A stretch of DNA of 5,616 nt from JALOLG01 sp035557475 (GTDB taxonomy: Bacteria; Actinomycetota; Acidimicrobiia; Acidimicrobiales; Ilumatobacteraceae): NCBI GenBank assembly GCA_035557475.1, contig DATMDV010000358.1:1-5616 (forward strand). Direction: 5' to 3'. Shown in pieces: positions 1 through 5,616 of this stretch; the first letter of the stretch is position 1; every line of letters starts with the position of its first letter. Under the pieces are notes generated by a model that was given only the letters and a program-made list of their open reading frames with translations, was not told where the DNA came from and searched no databases. A program made the position numbers and the translations under genes.

Positions 1-1630
1 CGGTGGCACCTCGTCGTACGCGGAGATCGAGGACACCGATGTCATCGTGATGTGGGGCTCGAACGCGCGCGACGCGCACCCGATCTTCTTCCACCACGTG
101 CTCCAGGGCGTGCGCAACGGCGCCAAGCTCTACGTCGTCGATCCGCGCCGCAGCTCGACGGCGCAGTTCGCCGACGTCTGGCTCGGCCTCGAGGTCGGCA
201 CCGACGTCGCCCTGTCGAACACGATCGCCCGCGAAATCATCCACGCCGGTCTCGCCAACACGAAGTTCATCGAGCGCGGCACCTCGGGCTTCGCCGAGTA
301 CGCGGCGTCGGTCGAGGAGTGGACCCTCGAGCGTGGCTCGCAGGTCACCGGGGTGCCCATCGAGGCGATCCGTGAGCTCGCTCACGCCTACGCCCGCGCC
401 GACCGGGCGCAGATCTGCTGGACGCTCGGCATCACCGAGCACCACAACGGCGTCGACAACGTGCTCGCCCTCATCAACCTGTCGCTGCTGTGCGGGCACG
501 TCGGCCGGTGGGGCGCCGGGCTCAACCCCTTGCGCGGGCAGAACAACGTGCAGGGCGGCGGCGACATGGGTGCCCTGCCGACCAAGCTGCCCGGCTTCCA
601 GGACGTCGAGGACCCCGTGGCGCGGGCCAAGTTCGAGGCCGAGTGGGGAACCACGATCCCACCCGAGAACGGGTGGCACCTCACCGAGATGTTCGAGGCG
701 ATGGCGCGCCGCGAGCTCAGAGGGTTGTTCGTGATCGGCGAGAACCCGGCCCAGTCGGAGGCCGACGTCCACCACTCGATCGGGTTGCTGCGCGACCTCG
801 ACCATCTCGTCGTGCAGGACATCTTCCTCACCAAGACCGCCGAGCTCGCCGACGTCGTCCTCCCCGGTTCGGCGTCGTGGTGCGAGGCCAACGGGACGGT
901 CACCAACTCCGAGCGTCGCGTGCAACTGGTCCGCAAGGCGCTCGACCCGCCCGGCGACGCCCGCGACGACATCGAGATCCTGCTCGCCGTCGCCGCCAAC
1001 CTCGGGCACGAGTGGACCTACGAGTCGGCCGAGGAGATCTGGAACGAGCTGCGCGCGCTCTCACCGATGCACGCCGGCATGTCGTACGCGCGCCTCGCCG
1101 AACTGGGCGGCATCCAGTGGCCGTGTTACTCCGAGGACCGGCTCGAGCCGTCGTTCCTCCACGGCCGGCTGTGGGCCGACGACCCCGCCGATCGCGGCCG
1201 GCTGGCACCGTTCAGCGTCGTCATCGACGATCCGCCCGTCGACCTGCTCGACGACGAGTACCCGTTGCGGCTGACGACCGGCCGCCGGCTCGACTCGTAC
1301 AACACGGGTGTGCAGTCCGGCGGGTTCCAGAGCCCGCTGCGCTTCGGTGAGACGATCGACGTCTCGCCAGAGGATGCCGAACGGCTGCATCTCGACGACG
1401 GCGAGATGGTTCGCGTGACCTCGCGGCGCGGCGCGGTCGAAGCGCCGGTGCGCATCGACCACACGCTCCGACCGGGTCTGGTGTTCATGACGTTCCACTT
1501 CCCCGACGAGATCCAGACCAACTTGTTGACCATCGACGCCACCGACCCGAAGTCGGGGACCGCCGAGTTCAAGGCGGCGGCGGTGCGGATCGACAAGATC
1601 GCCGACCGCGTGCCCACGGCGGCAGACTGA
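1..1630 (+). CDS. fdhF: Formate dehydrogenase catalytic (alpha) subunit, Mo/W-bis-MGD, 5'-truncated by window edge
   Basis: Catalytic chain of a molybdopterin formate dehydrogenase, which oxidises formate to CO2. The frame is open from base 2 to the TGA at 1628-1630, giving 542 visible residues. The fragment aligns by eye with E. coli FdhF from about residue 155 to near its C-terminus, so the active-site Cys/Sec and adjacent His lie just upstream and cannot be seen. Visible hallmarks are the early AHPI segment, the RGQNNVQGGGDMGALP motif (its Arg and Gln, codons at 533 and 539, match FdhF Arg333 and Gln335 near the active site), VVQDIFLTKTAELADVVLPG, and the IQWPC motif. From about fragment residue 421 comes the C-terminal molybdopterin-dinucleotide-binding domain (LTTGRRLDSYNTG to TNLLTIDATDPKSG). 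The fused diaphorase gene follows after 28 bp in the same direction, indicating an operon and NAD linkage. No signal peptide can be assessed. The 4Fe-4S domain normally at the N-terminus of this chain is found instead at the end of the third gene. Family assignment is firm; the full N-terminal architecture is unknown. Confidence 0.93.
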   Translation, partial: GGTSSYAEIEDTDVIVMWGSNARDAHPIFFHHVLQGVRNGAKLYVVDPRRSSTAQFADVWLGLEVGTDVALSNTIAREIIHAGLANTKFIERGTSGFAEYAASVEEWTLERGSQVTGVPIEAIRELAHAYARADRAQICWTLGITEHHNGVDNVLALINLSLLCGHVGRWGAGLNPLRGQNNVQGGGDMGALPTKLPGFQDVEDPVARAKFEAEWGTTIPPENGWHLTEMFEAMARRELRGLFVIGENPAQSEADVHHSIGLLRDLDHLVVQDIFLTKTAELADVVLPGSASWCEANGTVTNSERRVQLVRKALDPPGDARDDIEILLAVAANLGHEWTYESAEEIWNELRALSPMHAGMSYARLAELGGIQWPCYSEDRLEPSFLHGRLWADDPADRGRLAPFSVVIDDPPVDLLDDEYPLRLTTGRRLDSYNTGVQSGGFQSPLRFGETIDVSPEDAERLHLDDGEMVRVTSRRGAVEAPVRIDHTLRPGLVFMTFHFPDEIQTNLLTIDATDPKSGTAEFKAAAVRIDKIADRVPTAAD

Positions 1631-1658
1631 CTTCGATGGGCTCGTTGGGTTCGGCCGC

Positions 1659-3458
1659 ATGGATCTGAAGGTCGGTTCGGCTCGCGCGACCGACGTCGAG
1701 CGGGCCGCCGTCGATGCGCTGCTCGGCCCGGCGCCGGCGGCTTCGCAGGGCGGCGCCCGCGACGCTGCCGACCACTTCCTCGCCCGTGGTGGCGCGGCGT
1801 TGCGCGAGATGCGCCACCTCCTGTTGCCGACGCTGCACGCGGTCAACGACCACGTCGGATGGATCAGCCGGGGTGCGATCAACTACATCGCCGAGCGACT
1901 CGACGTCGCACCCGCCGAGATCTACGGCGTGGCCACGTTCTACGCGTTGTTCTCGATGGACGAGCGACCGGCCCGTCAGGTTCACGTATGCGTCGACCTC
2001 GCGTGCCGCGCCGCTGGCGGGCTCGCCGAGCACGACCTCCCGCCCGGCACCCACCCGTCGCCGTGTCTCGGCGCGTGCGAGCGGGCGCCCGCCGCGCTGG
2101 CGATCGAGTCGGGCGATCCGCAACGCCGCGCACTGTTCGCGCCGGCGACACCGGTCGAGGTGCGGCGCATCGCCGAGGGCGCGTGGCCCGAGGCCGAGGC
2201 GCCGGTGATCGCCGCCGTGCCGCAGGTCGCCGACGACGACCAGTCGCTCGTGCTGCTCCGACGCGTCGGCCGGGTCGACCCGACCAGCCTCGACGACTAC
2301 CGGGCGACCGGTGGGTACGAGGCCCTCCGTCGGTCGTTCGCCATCGGACCAACCGAGGTCATCCGGGAAGTCACCGACTCCGGGCTCGTCGGACGTGGCG
2401 GTGCGGCGTTCCCGACCGGGCGCAAGTGGGACGCCGTCGCCCGCCAGCCCGCGCGGCCGCACCATCTGGTGTGCAACGCCGACGAATCGGAGCCAGGAAC
2501 GTTCAAGGACCGCGTCCTGATAGAGGGCGATCCGTTCGCGTTGATCGAATCGATGACGATCGCGGCCTTCGCCACCGGCTGTGCCCACGGATGGGTCTAC
2601 CTGCGCGGCGAGTACCCACGCGCGCTCGACACGTTGGAGGCCGCACTCGTCGCGGCGCGCGCCCGCGGCTATCTCGGCGACGACATCCTCGGATCCGGGT
2701 TCGCGTTCGACATCACGATGTTCCGAGGTGCCGGCGCCTACATCTGCGGCGAGGAGACGGCGATCTTCAACTCGGTCGAGGGATTCCGCGGTGAGCCGCG
2801 CAACAAGCCGCCGTTCCCGGTCGAGGTCGGGCTGTTCGGCAAGCCGACCCTCGTCAACAACGTCGAGACGCTCGTCAACGTCGTGCCGATCGTCGCCGGT
2901 GGCGGGCCGGCGTACTCCGCGCTCGGCACCGAAGGGTCGAAGGGCCGCAAGCTGTTCTGCGTGTCGGGAGCGGTCGATCGGCCCGGCGTGTTCGAGGTCG
3001 AGTTCGGCGCCACGCTGCGCGAGCTGCTCGATCTGGCGGGCGGCATGCGCGGTGGTGCACGCCTGCAAGCGATCCTGCTGGGCGGTGCGGCCGGTGGATT
3101 CGTCGGTCCCGACGACCTCGACCTGCCGCTCACGATGGAGGCCGCGCGCACGGCGGGCACGACGCTCGGCTCCGGCGTGGTGCTCGTGCTCGACGACTCG
3201 GTCGATCTGATCGACCAGCTGCGCCGCATCGCGGCGTTCTTCCGCGACGAGTCGTGCGGGCAGTGCGTGCCGTGCCGGGTCGGGACCGTGCGTCAGGAAG
3301 AGGTCCTCGCCCGTCTCGCCAGCACTCCGCGCGAGGGCGACCTCGAGCTGTTCCGCGAGCTCGCCCAGGTGATGCGCGACGCCAGCATCTGCGGCCTCGG
3401 GCAGACCGCGCCGAGCGCCATCGAATCCGCCATCGAACGGCTCGGGGTGTTCCAGTGA
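1659..3458 (+). CDS. NAD-linked formate dehydrogenase beta subunit: NuoE-NuoF (FdsG-FdsB) fusion diaphorase
   Basis: Cytoplasmic diaphorase module that passes electrons from the formate dehydrogenase iron-sulfur chain through FMN to NAD+. It has 599 residues, about a NuoE (roughly 160) plus a NuoF (roughly 430). The N-terminal thioredoxin-like 2Fe-2S domain (about residues 15-160) carries Cys111-x4-Cys116 and Cys136-x3-Cys140. The NuoF part (about 195-599) has the GRGGAAFPTG nucleotide loop at 245-254, the CNADESEPGTFKDR segment, AGAYICGEETA, and the C-terminal 4Fe-4S ligands Cys533, Cys536, Cys539 and Cys578. Unlike HndC-type proteins it ends right after this site, with no extra ferredoxin domain. 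A fused beta subunit is known in Fdh1B of Methylobacterium extorquens FDH1. The ATG at 1659 has no convincing Shine-Dalgarno sequence, but no other in-frame start lies nearby. The stop overlaps the next gene's GTG. Complex I or bidirectional hydrogenase origin is unlikely beside an FdhF-type gene. Confidence 0.93.
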   Translation: MDLKVGSARATDVERAAVDALLGPAPAASQGGARDAADHFLARGGAALREMRHLLLPTLHAVNDHVGWISRGAINYIAERLDVAPAEIYGVATFYALFSMDERPARQVHVCVDLACRAAGGLAEHDLPPGTHPSPCLGACERAPAALAIESGDPQRRALFAPATPVEVRRIAEGAWPEAEAPVIAAVPQVADDDQSLVLLRRVGRVDPTSLDDYRATGGYEALRRSFAIGPTEVIREVTDSGLVGRGGAAFPTGRKWDAVARQPARPHHLVCNADESEPGTFKDRVLIEGDPFALIESMTIAAFATGCAHGWVYLRGEYPRALDTLEAALVAARARGYLGDDILGSGFAFDITMFRGAGAYICGEETAIFNSVEGFRGEPRNKPPFPVEVGLFGKPTLVNNVETLVNVVPIVAGGGPAYSALGTEGSKGRKLFCVSGAVDRPGVFEVEFGATLRELLDLAGGMRGGARLQAILLGGAAGGFVGPDDLDLPLTMEAARTAGTTLGSGVVLVLDDSVDLIDQLRRIAAFFRDESCGQCVPCRVGTVRQEEVLARLASTPREGDLELFRELAQVMRDASICGLGQTAPSAIESAIERLGVFQ

Positions 3459-4384
3459 GCACCACGGAAGGGCTCTCGATCCGCCGCAAGATCGAGCTCG
3501 AGATCGACGGCGAGACGGTATCGGTGCTCGAGGGCACGACGATCTTGCAGGCGTGCCGCGAGATCGGCACCGAGATCCCGACGCTGTGCTACGGCGAGAC
3601 GATCACCCCCAAGAACGCATGTCGCGTCTGCATGGTCGAGGTCGAGGGCTCTCGGGTGCTCGTGCCGTCGTGCTCACGAAAGGCGGAGGCCGGCATGGTC
3701 GTGCGCACCGATACCGATCGCGCCCACCACAGCCGTCGCCTCGTCCTCGAACTGCTCGGCTCGTCGGTCGACCTTTCGCTCACCCGCAACGTCGAGCGGT
3801 GGAACGCCGAGTACGGCGCCGATCCCTCGCGCTTCGGCCCCGCCGCCGCACCGACCGACGATCGTGACGAGGCGGTGACGGGACATCACCACGCTCCGAC
3901 GGGGGACGTTGCCGAGAACGTCGACCAGCCGGTGAAGATCGACAACGAGCTGTACGTGCGCGACTACGCCAAGTGCATCCTGTGCTACCAGTGCGTCGAC
4001 GCGTGTGGCGAGCAGTGGCAGAACACGTTCGCCATTGGCGTCGCCGGGCGCGGCTTCGACGCCCGGATCTCCACCGAGTACGACGTGCCACTCCCCGACT
4101 CGGCGTGTGTGTACTGCGGCAACTGCATCCAGGTCTGCCCGACCGGTGCCCTGATGTTCTCGTCGGAGCACCAGATGCGCGAGGCCGGAACGTGGGACGA
4201 GGCGAGCCAGGAAGTGACCGACACGATCTGCCCGTACTGCGGTGTCGGCTGCACGCTGTCGCTGCACGTCCAGGACAACACCATCGTCAAGGTGATGTCG
4301 CCCCCCGACCATCCCGTCACCCACGGCAACCTCTGCATCAAAGGCCGCTTCGGCTTCCAACACGTCCAAAACCTCCCCGGCTGA
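3455..4384 (+). CDS. Iron-sulfur subunit equivalent to the N-terminal third of formate dehydrogenase alpha (2Fe-2S, two 4Fe-4S, terminal Mop 4Fe-4S domain)
   Basis: Electron-transfer protein of 309 residues. The NuoG-like 2Fe-2S domain uses Cys45, Cys56, Cys59 and Cys73. A cysteine-free stretch (74-173) follows, including a HHH at 144-146. Next are two ferredoxin-type 4Fe-4S motifs, Cys174/177/180/184 and Cys218/221/224/228. Last is a molybdopterin-oxidoreductase 4Fe-4S domain, Cys259-x2-Cys262-x3-Cys266-x27-Cys294, followed by the conserved Lys296 in CIKGRFG. The protein stops 15 residues after Cys294, where a full alpha subunit would continue into its catalytic domain, so it resembles the N-terminus of FdsA/Fdh1A made as a separate chain. 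The His-x3-Cys-x2-Cys-x5-Cys ligands of the NuoG N5-type cluster are absent. The GTG at 3455 is chosen because it overlaps the upstream TGA (GTGA), implying translational coupling, and because the ferredoxin fold begins shortly after it; the frame is open further upstream but that part is a shadow of the diaphorase gene. HoxU-like or truncated NuoG-like proteins are alternatives, but the Mop domain favours formate dehydrogenase. Confidence 0.9.
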   Translation: MSTTEGLSIRRKIELEIDGETVSVLEGTTILQACREIGTEIPTLCYGETITPKNACRVCMVEVEGSRVLVPSCSRKAEAGMVVRTDTDRAHHSRRLVLELLGSSVDLSLTRNVERWNAEYGADPSRFGPAAAPTDDRDEAVTGHHHAPTGDVAENVDQPVKIDNELYVRDYAKCILCYQCVDACGEQWQNTFAIGVAGRGFDARISTEYDVPLPDSACVYCGNCIQVCPTGALMFSSEHQMREAGTWDEASQEVTDTICPYCGVGCTLSLHVQDNTIVKVMSPPDHPVTHGNLCIKGRFGFQHVQNLPG

Positions 4385-4390
4385 CCTCGA

Positions 4391-4454
4391 AAACCCGACC
4401 TGTCTGCTTCAGACGTGGCCACCGGCAATCTGAAGCAGACAGAACGGTGGGTTT
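4391..4454. terminator. Putative bidirectional terminator between convergent genes
   Basis: A perfect 14-bp inverted repeat (CTGTCTGCTTCAGA at 4400-4413, TCTGAAGCAGACAG at 4429-4442) flanks a 15-nt loop that can itself fold (GCC/GGC at 4418-4426). An outer AAACCC (4391-4396) pairs with GGGTTT (4449-4454) across an asymmetric internal loop. It begins just after the stop of the iron-sulfur subunit gene and reaches the stop of the convergent regulator gene. T-tracts are short: TTT on the + strand and TTTT on the - strand. This fits a bidirectional terminator, although weak T-tracts are common in high-GC actinobacteria. A protein-binding palindrome is the alternative. Confidence 0.72.
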
Positions 4455-5113
4455 CAGGTGCCGGCGAGGGGTGGGCCGAGGCGGCGGGTGACGGCGTCGC
4501 GGATCTGTTGGTCGAACGAGCGGACGTGGGCCGCGGCCAGTTCGGCGGCGCGGTCACCGTCGCCGTCGACGAGGGCGTCGAGGATCGGACGGTGTTCGTC
4601 GACGGCGTGGAGCATGTCGGCGACGTCGGCGAGGTACATGTGCCACAGCCGGTCGCTCTGCGCGTACAACATGTCGAGGGTGTCGGTGAGGAAGCGGTTC
4701 TCGGCCGCGGCCCATGTGATCTCGTGGCACTCGCGATCGATGTCGATCAACTCGGCGGGCGACACGCCGGGTCGCTCGGCGCGTCCGAGGCACGCCGCCA
4801 TCGCCTCCCAGTGCGCCGGCCCGCCACGTGCGCATGCGAGGCGCGCGGCGTACGGCTCGAGGATCGCCCGCGTCTCGTACAGCATCGACAACTCGGCCAC
4901 GTCGAGGCGCGAGACGAACATCCCCCGCCGCGGCACCACGGTCACGAACTGCTCACGCGCCAGCCGCTGGAGTGCCTCACGGATCGGCGTGCGACCGATG
5001 CCGAGCTGGCGCTGCAGATCGTCCTCGCGCACGACGGCGCCGGGCGCGAGGTCGAGCCGGATGATCATCCGGCGGATCTGCTGGTAGGCCTGCTCGCTCA
5101 GGGAAATGCTCAT
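4454..5113 (-). CDS. GntR-family transcriptional regulator, FCD subfamily
   Basis: Ligand-responsive DNA-binding regulator of 219 residues, typical for FadR/FCD proteins. The winged helix-turn-helix (about 1-75) includes the diagnostic IGRTPIREALQRL (39-51) and the wing motif PRRGMFVSRL (61-70). The C-terminal all-helical FCD domain (about 75-210) carries likely metal ligands Asp126, His130, His174 and His196, so it probably binds a metal-coordinated carboxylate-type effector; the effector itself cannot be read from sequence. The ATG at 5111-5113 is chosen because the helix-turn-helix begins right after it and an AGG lies six bases upstream. The frame stays open to about 5353 on this strand, but that extension runs into the divergent gene and is not GntR-like. 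It is divergent from the flavoprotein gene at 5171 and convergent with the formate dehydrogenase genes. It most likely represses the flavoprotein gene and itself. Confidence 0.92.
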   Translation of the reverse strand: MSISLSEQAYQQIRRMIIRLDLAPGAVVREDDLQRQLGIGRTPIREALQRLAREQFVTVVPRRGMFVSRLDVAELSMLYETRAILEPYAARLACARGGPAHWEAMAACLGRAERPGVSPAELIDIDRECHEITWAAAENRFLTDTLDMLYAQSDRLWHMYLADVADMLHAVDEHRPILDALVDGDGDRAAELAAAHVRSFDQQIRDAVTRRLGPPLAGT

Positions 5114-5122
5114 CGTGAACCT

Positions 5123-5145
5123 GTGATACGGTAAAGATATATCAC
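5123..5145. promoter_or_regulatory. Candidate operator of the GntR/FCD regulator
   Basis: GTGATA (5123-5128) and TATCAC (5140-5145) form a perfect 6-bp inverted repeat with 11 bases between. The right half overlaps the palindrome GATATATC (5136-5143). A further GTGA at 5115-5118 repeats the left half-site. Its position between divergent starts suits autoregulation and control of the flavoprotein gene. The match to any known FCD operator is not exact, so this is a positional inference. Confidence 0.42.
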
Positions 5146-5158
5146 CACCGACCACCCC

Positions 5159-5164
5159 GGAGAG
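5159..5164 (+). promoter_or_regulatory. Shine-Dalgarno sequence deciding the GTG start at 5171
   Basis: GGAGAG lies six bases before the GTG at 5171. It is the clearest ribosome binding site in the window and fixes this non-ATG start, since the first in-frame ATG comes far inside the FAD-binding domain. Confidence 0.75.
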
Positions 5165-5170
5165 TTCCCC

Positions 5171-5616
5171 GTGACTGAAGTCCCCGCACGCGCCAGGTGC
5201 GTGATCATCGGCGCCGGCATCGTCGGCAACTGCCTGGCCGGCCATCTCGCCCGTCTCGGCTGGAACGAGATCGTGCTGCTCGACAAGGGCCCGCTCCCGA
5301 ACCCGGGCGGCTCGACGGGTCATGCCTCGAACTTCATCTTCCCGACCGACCACAACAAGGAGATGGCGCTGCTGACGCTCGAGAGCCAGCGCCAGTACGA
5401 CGAGCTCGGGCTCAACTCGGCCTGCGGAGGAATCGAGGTCGCCCGTGACGAGGCGCGGCTCGAGGAGTTCAGGCGCCGGATGACGTCGGCCAAGGCGTGG
5501 GGCATCGACGCCCGCCTGCTGACCCCGGCCGAGATCAAGGAGCTGGTGCCGTTCATCAACGCCGACATCCTGCTCGGCGGCTACTACACGCCGAGCGTGT
5601 CGGTGGTCGACTCGTT
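5171..5616 (+). CDS. FAD-dependent oxidoreductase of the dimethylglycine/sarcosine oxidase family (DAO fold), 3'-truncated by window edge
   Basis: N-terminal 148 residues of a flavoprotein that oxidatively demethylates N-methylated glycine-type substrates. Residues 10-39 form the Rossmann dinucleotide site: Gly14-x-Gly16-x2-Gly19, then Asp38 at the end of the second strand. The GGSTGHA motif places His51 at the position of the covalently FAD-linked histidine of dimethylglycine dehydrogenase (human His91). The downstream segments GGIEVARDEARL, AWGIDARLLTPAEIKEL and ILGG-like LLGGYYTPS follow the same order as in Arthrobacter dimethylglycine oxidase. No signal peptide is apparent. Full members have 800 or more residues with a C-terminal folate-binding GcvT-like domain, which would lie outside the window. 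The neighbouring residues SNFIFPTDH differ from the classical dimethylglycine enzymes, so the exact substrate (dimethylglycine, sarcosine, 4-methylaminobutanoate or another methylated amine) is open. The divergent GntR gene is its likely regulator. Confidence 0.87.
   Translation, partial: MTEVPARARCVIIGAGIVGNCLAGHLARLGWNEIVLLDKGPLPNPGGSTGHASNFIFPTDHNKEMALLTLESQRQYDELGLNSACGGIEVARDEARLEEFRRRMTSAKAWGIDARLLTPAEIKELVPFINADILLGGYYTPSVSVVDS

Larger units (their letters stand above)
5114..5170. promoter_or_regulatory. Divergent promoter region between gntR-type regulator and flavoprotein gene
   Basis: This 57-bp gap separates two divergent start codons and must hold both promoters unless one transcript is leaderless. 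Bases 5122-5144 are notably AT-richer than the surroundings. TANNNT-type -10 candidates exist on both strands (TACGGT at 5127-5132 on +; TATCTT on -), but I find no convincing -35 box, so no start site is called. Confidence 0.55.

Noticed and set aside
1..1630. Selenocysteine-containing formate dehydrogenase
   Set aside because: The active-site Cys/Sec codon lies just upstream of the window, so this cannot be judged. No in-frame TGA occurs within the visible part.
1569..3068. A 499-codon open frame on the - strand
   Set aside because: It lies antisense to the diaphorase gene, is arginine- and low-complexity-rich, and shows no domain. Long antisense frames are expected in GC-rich coding DNA.
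3254..3454. N-terminal extension of the iron-sulfur subunit inside the diaphorase gene
   Set aside because: The extension is arginine-rich out-of-frame translation of the diaphorase C-terminus. The GTG at 3455 with the GTGA overlap fits the ferredoxin domain start.
1659..4384. Complex I (nuoEFG) or NAD-reducing hydrogenase (hoxEFU) remnants
   Set aside because: The adjacent large subunit is FdhF-type with RGQNNVQG, and the third protein carries a Mop 4Fe-4S domain. No hydrogenase or membrane subunit is present.
4415..5134. A 239-codon open frame on the + strand opposite the regulator
   Set aside because: The - strand product is an unmistakable GntR/FCD protein with helix-turn-helix and metal ligands. 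The + frame has no recognisable motif and starts inside the terminator hairpin.
5114..5353. N-terminal extension of the regulator to 299 residues
   Set aside because: The extra 80 residues overlap the divergent flavoprotein gene, have no family match, and the canonical GntR N-terminus begins at the ATG at 5111-5113.
1..5616. Defence system, CRISPR array, tRNA/rRNA, insertion sequence or prophage
   Set aside because: No direct-repeat array, tRNA-like cloverleaf, transposase motif or phage gene was found by reading both strands. All gaps between genes are shorter than 75 bp.

Overview
The window is GC-rich throughout, with GTG starts, short intergenic gaps and actinobacterial-looking proteins. 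A high-GC actinobacterium is the most likely source, possibly of the Acidimicrobiia type, but no marker gene here fixes the lineage. All five genes are metabolic or regulatory. I see no RNA genes, CRISPR array, insertion sequence or phage gene.

Positions 1-4384 (+ strand) hold three closely packed genes for a soluble, NAD-linked, molybdenum- or tungsten-dependent formate dehydrogenase. First is the 3' part of the catalytic subunit, whose 5' end lies outside the window. Second is a fused NuoE/NuoF-type diaphorase (2Fe-2S, FMN, NADH, 4Fe-4S). Third is a 309-residue iron-sulfur protein joined to the diaphorase gene by a GTGA overlap. The third protein ends with the [4Fe-4S] domain that normally forms the N-terminus of the Mo-bis-MGD catalytic chain, then stops. 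Its modules match the N-terminal third of a large FdsA/Fdh1A-type alpha subunit, yet it lies downstream of the catalytic part. The likely reading is an alpha subunit split into two polypeptides in permuted gene order. The protein also lacks the His/Cys ligands of the NuoG N5-type cluster. Inferred electron flow is formate, Mo/W centre, iron-sulfur chain, FMN, NAD+.

Positions 4385-4453 separate convergent genes and hold a perfect 14-bp inverted repeat with an extra outer stem, probably a bidirectional terminator.

Positions 4454-5616 hold a divergent pair: a GntR/FCD-family repressor on the - strand and, on the + strand, the 5' part of a flavoprotein of the dimethylglycine/sarcosine oxidase family. 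They share a 57-bp AT-richer gap with an inverted repeat that could be the repressor's operator. Enzymes of this family release one-carbon units as formaldehyde or methylene-tetrahydrofolate. These can be oxidised to formate, the substrate of the neighbouring dehydrogenase, so the window may be part of a C1 or methylated-amine catabolism neighbourhood. That link is inferred from adjacency and family knowledge.
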